Assembly (NCBI GenBank): GCA_905199755.1
Contig: CAJKHT010000041.1
Location: 1 to 25,182 of the forward strand
Reading direction: 5' to 3'
Source of the DNA: an uncultured Eubacteriales bacterium
GTDB taxonomy: Bacteria; Bacillota; Clostridia; UBA1381
DNA: 25,182 nucleotides
Positions 18,916 through 25,182 of the stretch are shown piece by piece (position 1 is the first letter of the stretch; each line of letters opens with the position of its first letter). The translations under genes were made by a program, and so were the position numbers. Below the pieces are notes generated by a model. The model was not told the origin of the DNA. It searched no databases and saw only the letters and a list, made by a program, of their open reading frames with translations.

Positions 18916-19951
18916 TGTCAATTCCTCCTTCCGATTTATATATTTCTAACAGCATCAGAAGCGTAAGCCCCTGTCCGTATAAGGTCGGCAAAATCTCAAT
19001 CCCGTGATATGCGTCAACAGTTTCCATAATCGGCGTTCCTCCCGAAACACCCTGCACTATGCCGTCGCCGTCAATATGGCTGATTACTCCGTCAGCCGCC
19101 TTTTTCCACATTTCCTGATATCTGCGGTCTATATACCCGTTTTCAATACCTCTCAATATGCCGTACGCAATGGCTGCCGTTGCAGACGTTTCTGTATATC
19201 CGTCCGTTCTGTCGAGCACGGTGTAAAACATTCCGTCGCTTCGCTGATATCTTTCATATGCCGCTACCTGCTCATTCAGGGAACGGAGTATTTCGTCCCT
19301 GCCTTCAAACTGCTTCGGCAGCAGTTCCAGAATCTCAACCGTGCTCACAGTTATCCATGAATTTGCTCTCGCCCATTTCGCCGCCGAGAGGTGAGTGTCA
19401 AGCGCTTCTGAATAGCCGTGGAAAAACGCTCCGCTTTCCTTATCCTTTAAATATCTGTGATGCAGGAGCAGCTGCTTTGCAGCCTCCCGTGAATATTTTT
19501 CATCACCCGCCGCTTTGCCGAGCTTTGCAAGCATAATGCATACCATAAACAAGGTATCCGCCCACATCTGCCCCGAAAAGCTCACGCCTTCCTCTGTGAC
19601 CGTATGCTCCAATGCGCCGTTTTTAAGCCTTGGCGCAGAATCAACAATATAATCCGCAATATTTTTAACAAGCTCCATTTCCCCGCCGACGTTAAAATCC
19701 ATAATTGTCATAACAGGCGCGGTGGAATTAACCGTCCTAAGCTCATACGCTTCATCCTTGTGCCGTTCTATCCAGTCTTTCAGGAAATTCCCCGCATTTT
19801 CATCCTTCAAATATTCCCATGCGCGTTCCACTCCGTACAAGCCGACCCCCGGCACCCAGTCGAACCTATCTATGTCCATAATAGAACCCTTCGGATACTG
19901 TCTTGAGATTGTCCGCCTTAAAACAGCTTCAATTAAATTTAAATCCACCAT
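18902..19951 (-). CDS. GH105-family unsaturated uronyl hydrolase (YteR-like)
   Basis: A 349-residue cytoplasmic enzyme with no signal peptide. The ATG at 19951 follows AAAGGA with a 10-base spacer. Family hallmarks appear in order: WVPGVGLYG (32-40), MWADTLFM with Asp132, FHGYSE with His178, WARANSW with Arg195 and Trp199, TSATAAIAYGILRG, and YGQGLTLL near the end. As I recall, Asp143, His189, Arg213 and Trp217 of Bacillus YteR are active-site residues; Asp132-to-His178 and Arg195-to-Trp199 keep their spacings of 46 and 4. Such enzymes hydrate the 4,5 double bond of the unsaturated uronate left at the non-reducing end by polysaccharide lyases, releasing that sugar. As first gene of the operon it fits the lyase and importer that follow. 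GH88, with a similar fold and reaction, is the alternative. Confidence 0.9.
   Translation of the reverse strand: MVDLNLIEAVLRRTISRQYPKGSIMDIDRFDWVPGVGLYGVERAWEYLKDENAGNFLKDWIERHKDEAYELRTVNSTAPVMTIMDFNVGGEMELVKNIADYIVDSAPRLKNGALEHTVTEEGVSFSGQMWADTLFMVCIMLAKLGKAAGDEKYSREAAKQLLLHHRYLKDKESGAFFHGYSEALDTHLSAAKWARANSWITVSTVEILELLPKQFEGRDEILRSLNEQVAAYERYQRSDGMFYTVLDRTDGYTETSATAAIAYGILRGIENGYIDRRYQEMWKKAADGVISHIDGDGIVQGVSGGTPIMETVDAYHGIEILPTLYGQGLTLLMLLEIYKSEGGIDSGEA
18924..18930 (-). promoter_or_regulatory. Ribosome binding site inside the GH105 gene, fixing a GTG start
   Basis: The minus strand reads AAGGAGG, eight bases, then GTG (18915-18913). The site lies inside the last codons of the GH105 gene, so ribosomes finishing that gene are placed to begin the permease. 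The alternative TTG at 18921 is too close to the site. Confidence 0.6.
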
Positions 19952-20077
19952 GTTTTCTAAATCCTTTCTCACTTTATACAAGCTTTTGTCCGCGCCAAAA
20001 ATTCAAATCCGCAGCATTGCTCTGTCTGAATTTAGTCTATCATGTCTATCGCCAACAATCAATACAAAAGACTTAAT

Positions 20078-20106
20078 ATTATATAACAAATTCAACCAAT
20101 TGGCTT
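20078..20106 (-). promoter_or_regulatory. Possible promoter of the utilisation operon, with palindrome at the -35 region
   Basis: The minus strand has a perfect TATAAT at 20083-20078. The hexamer 17 bases upstream, AAGCCA (20106-20101), is a poor -35 match. The palindrome CCAATTGG (20096-20103) overlaps it. A poor -35 next to a perfect -10 is the usual layout of an activator-dependent promoter, which would suit control by the AraC-type protein encoded next door. The leader to the first gene would be about 120 bases. Confidence 0.4.
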
Positions 20107-20154
20107 AAAACCGCAGTTTTTTTGTTGTATAAATCTATTGTATTTATTTTTGGG

Positions 20155-20189
20155 CAAAAAAGCAAAGAGAGATAAAATCTCTCTTTGCT
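20155..20189 (-). terminator. Intrinsic terminator after the AraC-type regulator gene
   Basis: AGCAAAGAGAGAT (20161-20173) and ATCTCTCTTTGCT (20177-20189) are perfect 13-base complementary arms around a 3-base loop. On the minus strand the stem is followed by a run of T (20161-20156). It begins 44 bases past the regulator stop codon and separates the regulator from the operon. A shorter T run on the other side could let it act weakly in the plus direction. Confidence 0.88.
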
Positions 20190-20232
20190 TTTTATAAACA
20201 CTATTATTTTCCATGAAGGAATTTTCTCTCTG

Positions 20233-22521
20233 TTACAAATTATTTGTTCTGTATATTTTGGGGGTTACACCATATTTTTCTTTGAATTTCTTTATAAAAT
20301 AATGCGGGGTGTTATATCCGACCATTCCTGCGATAGCCTCGATGCTTATATTTTCGCTCAAAAGCAGCTCCGCCGCCTTCTCCATTCTGATATCCGTGAC
20401 ATATGCGCTGAAATTCATGCCTATATGCTCCTTAAATACCTTGCTGAGGTACTGCGGGCTGAGAAATACCTTTTCTGCCACTAAATTCAAGGATAAATCA
20501 GACGATAGATTTTCTGTTATATATGCCTTGACATTTTCCACAATCGCGGCGGAATTTTCCTTCATCTTCGATTCAGAATATTCCATGACGCGCTCAATCA
20601 GGCAATCGAGCCATTCCCTGAATTCATATACATCACTGATTTCATCAAAGACCTCCGTTGCTTTTTCGTCAAGTAAATCAACGGATTTTATATGCTTCTC
20701 CTTCATGTACAGTGAAATTACCGACACAAGCTCCATCATCTTTATATTGCAATAAGACGCCTTATACTCTCCGTTTATCAATTCGTCAATAATAACATGC
20801 GCCGCCTTTTTGCAGCCTGACACGCTGCCGATATTCAGGCATTTCTTAAATTCCGCCATGTAAGACTCGGGCATTGTGGCCCCGCAGTCCTCGCGGCTGC
20901 TGATATCTTCGCCGAACACAATACTCATTTTCGGCATCAGGAATTTATATTTCAGCGCCGCCGCCGCGCAGTCAAAGGATTTATACAACTCCAGCGGCGT
21001 ATTAACAACGCTGCCTATAATCATGATACAGCTTATATAATAGTTTGAGGCAAAATAATCCTCGAAATACCGCATTTCCTTAATCAAATCCGCGCGTTCG
21101 TCAGTTTCGTGCGCGCCGATAAGAACAATGCTGTCAGCATCAAGCTGCGCAGCCATGTAGGACGTGTCGTCGCTGTTCTCAATATCGCTTATAATATTAT
21201 AAACCACCATGCTGCTGTTTCCTATTGAAAGTTTTTTGAGTACCTCCTCATTCAGCTTCATTATTATCGCCGTATAATATTTGCCGCCGATTTTTTTCTC
21301 AATGATATTTAATAACTCGTCCAGTTCCTCTTGCGTATGCAGTTTATGATAAATCAGCGACTGGACTATATTATTTTTAATCAGCGGTTTGTTATTTTCA
21401 ATCGTTTCTTCAAGGTTCGTAATCGTACCGCTCATGTTCATAAAAGCGTTATTGATAATCTCATACTCGTTTTCCTCGACTATTTTGCGATTATCCCCAC
21501 GCAGCTTTTTGATAATTGTCCGCATGGGCTTATAAATGCTTCTCGCGAACAGGTTGGATATTAACAGAACCAATATTATAGTAATCAGGCACACTCCCAA
21601 CATAATAAATCCGATAATCTGGGATGCCCTGTAAAATTCACTCGTCGGCTTGATGTTAATAACCGTCCAATTATATCTTTCTATCGAGGAATAGGATACA
21701 ACGCTCTCGGCATTGTTTATCCTGCATTTGAAAAATCCGTGACTGCTCCCATCTTCCGCAATCTTTTTAAAATACTCCTGATTGCTGACATTATAAGGAT
21801 ACTGCACAGTTTCGGTAGAGCTGATTACGCTTCCCTCCTGATTCACAATCAAAAGCATAGAATCCTCACCCGCGGTTTTACGCATGACATTTGCGAACAA
21901 GTCCTCCCTTATCTCGCAAAACAGATAAGCGACATGAGATTCAGAATCCCTTAAAGGCAGCTCTCTTACTAAAATACAGCCGTTTTGCTTGGAATAGGAA
22001 AAAACACTGTCGAGCGATACTGTCGGCAGATAAGAATATCCCTTTCTTATTTCCACAAGATTATTAAACCATGACGGTTTCTGGTCCTTTGCCTCTACCT
22101 TGCTGTTGATTATGCCATTTGTACCGATTAACGTGTCCGACTTTGCCTCATATATGTATAGATTCATGCACCAGTCGGCGTTAAGCACCTGCTTTGCCGC
22201 AAGATTTTTGCTGATATCTTTTATTTTTATGTAATCTGTGGTATCTCCCGAACAAAAATCAAGATAGCCGTGTAAATCATCATTATTTGAAATAATATTC
22301 AGATAAAGCGTATCCGCCTTTTCCAAAATGTCCTTGTCTACAAAATCTTTAAGATTGTCCAGAATAATATTGTTTGACGCTTCAATTTGTTTATTAAAAT
22401 AAGATTTATAAATTGTGCTTTCTATAACTCCTACAAGTAATACTGACAGCGCGCCAATCAAAACATATGACGCCGCAAGCTTGATTAAAACAGTATTAAA
22501 CCTCTTGAATTTATTGCGCAT
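20233..22521 (-). CDS. Membrane-bound AraC-family sensor-regulator
   Basis: A 762-residue one-component regulator. The ATG at 22521 follows GGGGGGAAG by 7 bases. A transmembrane segment lies near residues 12-34, then an extracytoplasmic sensor region (~35-298) of the Cache type found in this class, a second membrane segment (~300-323), a HAMP-like linker, a middle domain with the pattern AAAALKYK typical of these regulators, and a C-terminal AraC double helix-turn-helix (~665-762) containing NLVAEKVFLSPQYLSKVFKE and GYNTPHYFIKKFKEKYG. Proteins of this type sense extracellular signals or binding-protein complexes and activate nearby sugar-uptake genes. It lies beside the operon in the same direction with its own promoter and terminator, so it is the likely activator of the operon; that link is inference from position. 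Confidence 0.92.
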   Translation of the reverse strand: MRNKFKRFNTVLIKLAASYVLIGALSVLLVGVIESTIYKSYFNKQIEASNNIILDNLKDFVDKDILEKADTLYLNIISNNDDLHGYLDFCSGDTTDYIKIKDISKNLAAKQVLNADWCMNLYIYEAKSDTLIGTNGIINSKVEAKDQKPSWFNNLVEIRKGYSYLPTVSLDSVFSYSKQNGCILVRELPLRDSESHVAYLFCEIREDLFANVMRKTAGEDSMLLIVNQEGSVISSTETVQYPYNVSNQEYFKKIAEDGSSHGFFKCRINNAESVVSYSSIERYNWTVINIKPTSEFYRASQIIGFIMLGVCLITIILVLLISNLFARSIYKPMRTIIKKLRGDNRKIVEENEYEIINNAFMNMSGTITNLEETIENNKPLIKNNIVQSLIYHKLHTQEELDELLNIIEKKIGGKYYTAIIMKLNEEVLKKLSIGNSSMVVYNIISDIENSDDTSYMAAQLDADSIVLIGAHETDERADLIKEMRYFEDYFASNYYISCIMIIGSVVNTPLELYKSFDCAAAALKYKFLMPKMSIVFGEDISSREDCGATMPESYMAEFKKCLNIGSVSGCKKAAHVIIDELINGEYKASYCNIKMMELVSVISLYMKEKHIKSVDLLDEKATEVFDEISDVYEFREWLDCLIERVMEYSESKMKENSAAIVENVKAYITENLSSDLSLNLVAEKVFLSPQYLSKVFKEHIGMNFSAYVTDIRMEKAAELLLSENISIEAIAGMVGYNTPHYFIKKFKEKYGVTPKIYRTNNL

Positions 22522-22585
22522 TTATTACTTCCCCCCTGCCCCCAGCGGAACCGATTCTCCCTATCTGCTCCCATTTAATACTTTA

Positions 22586-22614
22586 ATTCTATCATACATT
22601 TTAAAAAAATTCAA
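22586..22614 (-). promoter_or_regulatory. Sigma-A-like promoter of the AraC-type regulator gene
   Basis: The minus strand shows TTGAAT (22614-22609), a 17-base AT-rich spacer, and TAGAAT (22591-22586). Each hexamer has five of six consensus bases except TTGAAT, which has four. Transcription would start near 22579, giving a leader of about 58 bases before the regulator start codon. Confidence 0.65.
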
Positions 22615-22672
22615 GCACAAAGTTGAAGGCGCATATATTGGCAGGGATTTGTACGCATTTTTTTACGTGCAT

Positions 22673-22960
22673 TTAATATTTGCCGCTTCTGCACATTTCT
22701 ATTGTTTCGCTAAGCCCTGAGCCGTTTTCGGCAAAATAATATTTGTCCGTATATGCAGAAGATGCCTGCGGTCTTTTTTCCAATTCCATATACCTTTCCC
22801 ATGCGCAATCATATTGTTTAAACAAGCTGCCACAAGGCTCATGTTTTCTGTATTTACTGAAAATTTTAAAGCTTATATCAACAATGGAGAACAACCTGAC
22901 CGCATATTCTATGCTGTTTGCAATAAATTCTGGCTCTATTATAGAACCTTTATTTTTTCT
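22673..22960 (-). pseudogene. Headless 3' remnant of an unidentified gene
   Basis: The frame ending at the TAA at 22673 is open back to a TAG near 22963 and encodes about 95 codons rich in aromatic and charged residues, such as FKQYDCAWERYMELEKRP. It contains no ATG or GTG near its beginning and has no convincing ribosome binding site; only a TTG at 22894 gives a start, without proper spacing. The translated sequence looks like the C-terminal end of a globular protein, but I cannot name the family. It begins where the adjacent regulator gene loses its DNA-binding domain, so it may be the far side of a deletion. A short expressed protein from the TTG is the alternative. Confidence 0.4.
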
Positions 22961-24297
22961 ACTCTAGCAGCATTTGAGTGACCCTCCTTTATTTTTTTAG
23001 CATTGCTTTCCTTCAGATCCATCAGCATAAACAATGCCTGTTTTACACTTTCCCGTATCCTTGACGCATCGTTAAGCTCCATAATCTTATAATATATATT
23101 GTAGAAGCCGATCTTGTCAAGCTCCTTTGTATCGGGAGATTTTATACTTGTACTCTTTATACAGTCGATTATTATCTGTACCGCAAGCTGTCTCATCATC
23201 TCCGGTTGTATTTTCTGCTCTCTTATATCTGCAAAGAACCCTCCGAGTCTGCTTTCAACGCCTATCCTGTCATTCCCTACAAAAACCGAAACTATCTTCT
23301 CTATACTGTTAAAATACCCGGATATGTTTATATTCTGAACTCCATTTATATCCTGGTATGCAATTATAGAGTCTGTACCTGTTACAATCTTATACTTCAA
23401 AGCCTGCTCTGCTTCGCTGTATGATATTCTTGCTTCGGACATATCCTTATATAGGCTGCCAATTCCTATGCTCACCGTAAACTCATATAGCTTTTTTACA
23501 TTTTCACGTATCAGCTCACATATTGCAAGGCTGTTAAGCAATATTGCATCTTCATTGCTGTCAGTGAATGTCATGATTATTCCGAGAGAGCTGTAGCCCG
23601 ATACAAACACGCCTCCGTTAACCTCGTCTTGGTTTATAATTTCCTCAATGTGCTCCGAAAGCTCGTTAATTATGCTTTTGTTAATATATTCCTCATTGTC
23701 TATCTCCGCAACAGCGGCAATATAATTACTGTTGCCCAGCCTGATACCCACCATCTCAAAATACGGTATCAGCTCCTCATAATCCCCAATACTGCCTTGA
23801 GCAATCTCGGACAATATCCTCCACTTAATCGCCGGCGCCGCCTCCTTTATCTGCGTCTGCATACTTCGTCTTTCGGTGATGATATTATTGAATACAGCCT
23901 TGAGCTTTTCCATTTCATCGGAATACGAATTTTCACTGTTCTGTGTCGCTGCGAAATTATCGGTCAGCTCTCTCAGCAGATTATCTATAGGCTGTATCGT
24001 ATACACATTTGAAATTCTTGTAAATATGAACGAAATGACTATTATAATAATACCTATCAGCACAATAGCAAGCAGAAAGCTTATTCCGCCTCCGTTATTA
24101 CTGCTGATTTCGCTTATATAATGCCAGTTCGTATAATCCGAAGATCTGTGAAAAAACGTTTTCCCCCATGCGGAGTATTGCTCCGAGCTGATTATTTTCT
24201 CAAAAATTTCCTCGTCAAGCAACCTGTCTGAATTTATCGAATAACGACCTCCCACACCATCTATAAAATAAATCCCCGTATCTCGGCTGATGTTCAC
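22939..24297 (-). pseudogene. AraC-type sensor-regulator, downstream part; DNA-binding domain missing
   Basis: This frame encodes 452 residues from a GTG at 24297. It continues the sensor begun by the overlapping upstream frame: a partial Cache-like region (GIYFIDGVGG), a membrane segment (~69-95), a HAMP-like linker, and a middle domain with ISYSEAEQALKYK, the same pattern as in the intact regulator at 20233-22521. In intact relatives an AraC helix-turn-helix of about 100 residues follows the sequence ESNAKKI; here only 16 unrelated residues follow before the stop. The protein could not bind DNA in the usual way. AGAGGAG lies 5 bases before the GTG and the start overlaps the previous stop (GTGA), so separate translation of a split sensor is possible, but decay is more likely. 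Confidence 0.7.
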
Positions 24298-24860
24298 GTT
24301 GCTCCTCTTATGTCGCCGATTGCCGAAGAGCTTATATACGGTCTTACCAGCACGACCTGTTCGTTTTCATTATCATCGGAAATATACCAAATATGACTTG
24401 CACTTTTATCGGCTATGTACTCCATCCATCTGCTGCTGTTATCTGCTTCGTCCACCAAGCGCATACTGTCGCCGGTGATGATTCTCTTTGACACATTTGA
24501 GTACAAATATATCCCTGAAATATTTGAATTTATATATTTCAGTGTATTAAGTCTGTTTTGCACCTCTTCGTTAGTTCTTTGACGCATTGCATTATCTGCA
24601 TAGCGATTTTCCAGAAAATTGATTGTATTTGCCTCGTCCATGAAGTTAAGCGTTTGACGGTCTATGTTGTACAGCTGCATTTCAATATTGTCATGTATTT
24701 GGTTTATAAATGATATATTTGTTTTTTCAAGCTCATTCTCAAGCCTGCTTACCGAACAAAGATAGCTCGACACAAGCGTTATAACAACCGCAAAGCATAT
24801 GATGGCCATCTGTGCCACATATATTTTTAAAAATACCCCCTTTGGTATATTTAGCTTCAA
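24294..24860 (-). pseudogene. AraC-type sensor-regulator, upstream part; frameshifted
   Basis: This frame encodes about 188 residues: a membrane segment near the N terminus (IYVAQMAIICFAVVITLV) and most of an extracytoplasmic Cache-like sensor region, ending at YISSSAIGDIRGAT and a stop. In relatives the sequence continues as a strand of the type GxxVMNIS; here VNIS is found in the next frame immediately after the stop, so one lost base explains the break. The region after VNIS also seems short by perhaps 20 residues compared with intact relatives. The start is either the ATG at 24869, which abuts GAAGGG, or the TTG at 24860, which is 9 bases from it; the TTG is preferred. Together with the downstream part it is a broken second regulator. 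Confidence 0.68.
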
Positions 24861-24898
24861 TACAATCATCCCTTCTATGTGTTTTTCACTGATTTATC

Positions 24899-25072
24899 TC
24901 ATATATACACGACTACCGTCATCAGCTTATCAGAGACCTTCCTGCTTTCGGGCAGTCTGTTATCCTCAAAAATCCATTGGGATACAAGATAATAGGTCGT
25001 ATTCTGAGTAATCCCCAATAACCTTACATTCAAACACTTTTTGTATTGAGGGGGGCTAGCGCTTGACCCCCC
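24899..25072 (-). pseudogene. Headless C-terminal remnant of an unidentified gene
   Basis: The minus-strand frame ending in TGA at 24899 is open for 57 codons back to a TAG at 25073-25075. It has no ATG or GTG near its beginning. The last 40 codons read like ordinary protein (YYLVSQWIFEDNRLPESRKV) with third positions rich in G and C as in the intact genes. It stops 30-39 bases before the split regulator, a normal operon spacing, so the two were probably cotranscribed. Its upstream part is replaced by the G/C-run hairpin and the putative insertion element. I cannot name the parent family. Confidence 0.45.
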
Positions 25073-25083
25073 TACAATGCAAA
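25042..25083. repeat. G6/C6 imperfect palindrome
   Basis: TTGTATTGA followed by six G (25042-25056) is mirrored by six C followed by TACAATGCAA (25068-25083), with one mismatch and one bulge. The 11-base loop is CTAGCGCTTGA, itself containing the palindrome AGCGCT. It would form a very stable hairpin. There is no T run on the plus side, so it is not a standard terminator. It lies at the point where the gene remnant ends, and may be the edge of a mobile or repetitive element. Confidence 0.6.
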
Positions 25084-25111
25084 AACGCAGTTTTCCCTAA
25101 AATCACCGTAT

Positions 25112-25140
25112 TTGCAATATCAAAAAAATGGTTCTATAAT
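25112..25140 (+). promoter_or_regulatory. Plus-strand promoter reading out of the window
   Basis: TTGCAA (25112-25117), a 17-base spacer and a perfect TATAAT (25135-25140) form a good sigma-A-like promoter directed to the right. If the insertion element begins at 25130, the -35 hexamer is outside it and the -10 is inside. A second consensus -35 hexamer, TTGACA (25170-25175), lies at the window edge; its -10 would be beyond the end. Confidence 0.5.
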
Positions 25141-25182
25141 AAATGTTGGGGTAAAATAAAAAGAGCATATTGACATCATGTT
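25130..25182 (+). mobile_element. Putative left end of an insertion sequence (ISL3-like), cut by the window edge
   Basis: The sequence GGTTCTATAATAAATGTTGG followed by GG resembles, from memory, the terminal inverted repeats of ISL3-family elements, which begin GG[CT]TCT and often contain AAATGTTGGGG. It is preceded by the A-rich octamer AAAAAAAT (25122-25129), a plausible 8-base target duplication for this family. No transposase codons can be read before the window ends. The other end and the transposase lie outside, so the assignment rests on the end motif alone. Confidence 0.35.

Noticed and set aside
22525..22545. G-rich leader of the regulator gene (two runs of five and six G on the minus strand) as a G-quadruplex
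   Set aside because: Only two clear G runs are present, while an intramolecular quadruplex needs four; one run is simply the ribosome binding site.
22642..22670. Possible hairpin around GTACGCATTTTTTTACGTGC as a terminator for the gene remnant
   Set aside because: The arms do not pair properly (GTACG against ACGTGC is only partly complementary) and no stem longer than about 4 base pairs forms.
1..25182. CRISPR arrays, tRNA or rRNA genes, riboswitches
   Set aside because: No regularly spaced repeats, tRNA-like cloverleaf or recognisable riboswitch core was seen on either strand by eye; the few non-coding stretches are short.

Overview
The window reads as part of a Gram-positive (Firmicutes, Clostridia-type) genome. 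The signs are Bacillus-like Shine-Dalgarno sites (AAAGGAGG, AGAGGAG), SLH (S-layer homology) cell-wall anchors, a lipoprotein solute-binding protein with an LplABC-type (CUT1) sugar transporter, a membrane-bound AraC-type one-component regulator, and moderate GC. SLH-anchored giant carbohydrate-active enzymes of this style are known from gut Clostridia, including pectin degraders; the exact genus is inference and I do not assign it. Every gene I can support lies on the minus strand, so the biological reading direction runs from high to low coordinates.

Region A, 95-19951: one tightly packed operon of eight genes with junctions of about -14 to +46 bases. In transcription order they are: a GH105-type unsaturated uronyl hydrolase (cytoplasmic), two ABC permeases, a solute-binding lipoprotein, a 2587-residue SLH-anchored heparinase II/III-type polysaccharide lyase, a 898-residue SLH protein of unknown function, a 591-residue cytoplasmic protein that I suspect is a second lyase, and a 991-residue secreted multidomain protein with Asp-box repeats. 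This is a Gram-positive polysaccharide utilisation locus for a uronic-acid-containing glycan. The proposed flow is: lyase cuts the polymer at the cell surface, the transporter imports unsaturated oligosaccharides, and the cytoplasmic enzymes remove or process the unsaturated uronate ends. No ATPase subunit is encoded here (as is usual for this transporter class) and no sulfatase is seen.

Region B, 19952-20232: control region holding a possible operon promoter with a palindrome at its -35 region and a strong intrinsic terminator for the regulator gene. Region C, 20233-22521: the intact AraC-family membrane regulator, with a good sigma-A-like promoter upstream (22586-22614). It is the likely switch for the operon.

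Region D, 22522-25182: a decayed accessory zone. It holds a 3' gene remnant (22673-22960), a second AraC-type sensor split by a frameshift and lacking its DNA-binding domain (22939-24869), another headless 3' remnant (24899-25072), a G/C-run hairpin (25042-25083), and at the window edge a plausible insertion-sequence end with a promoter spanning its boundary. The 94 bases at the left edge hold only a small AT-rich inverted repeat.
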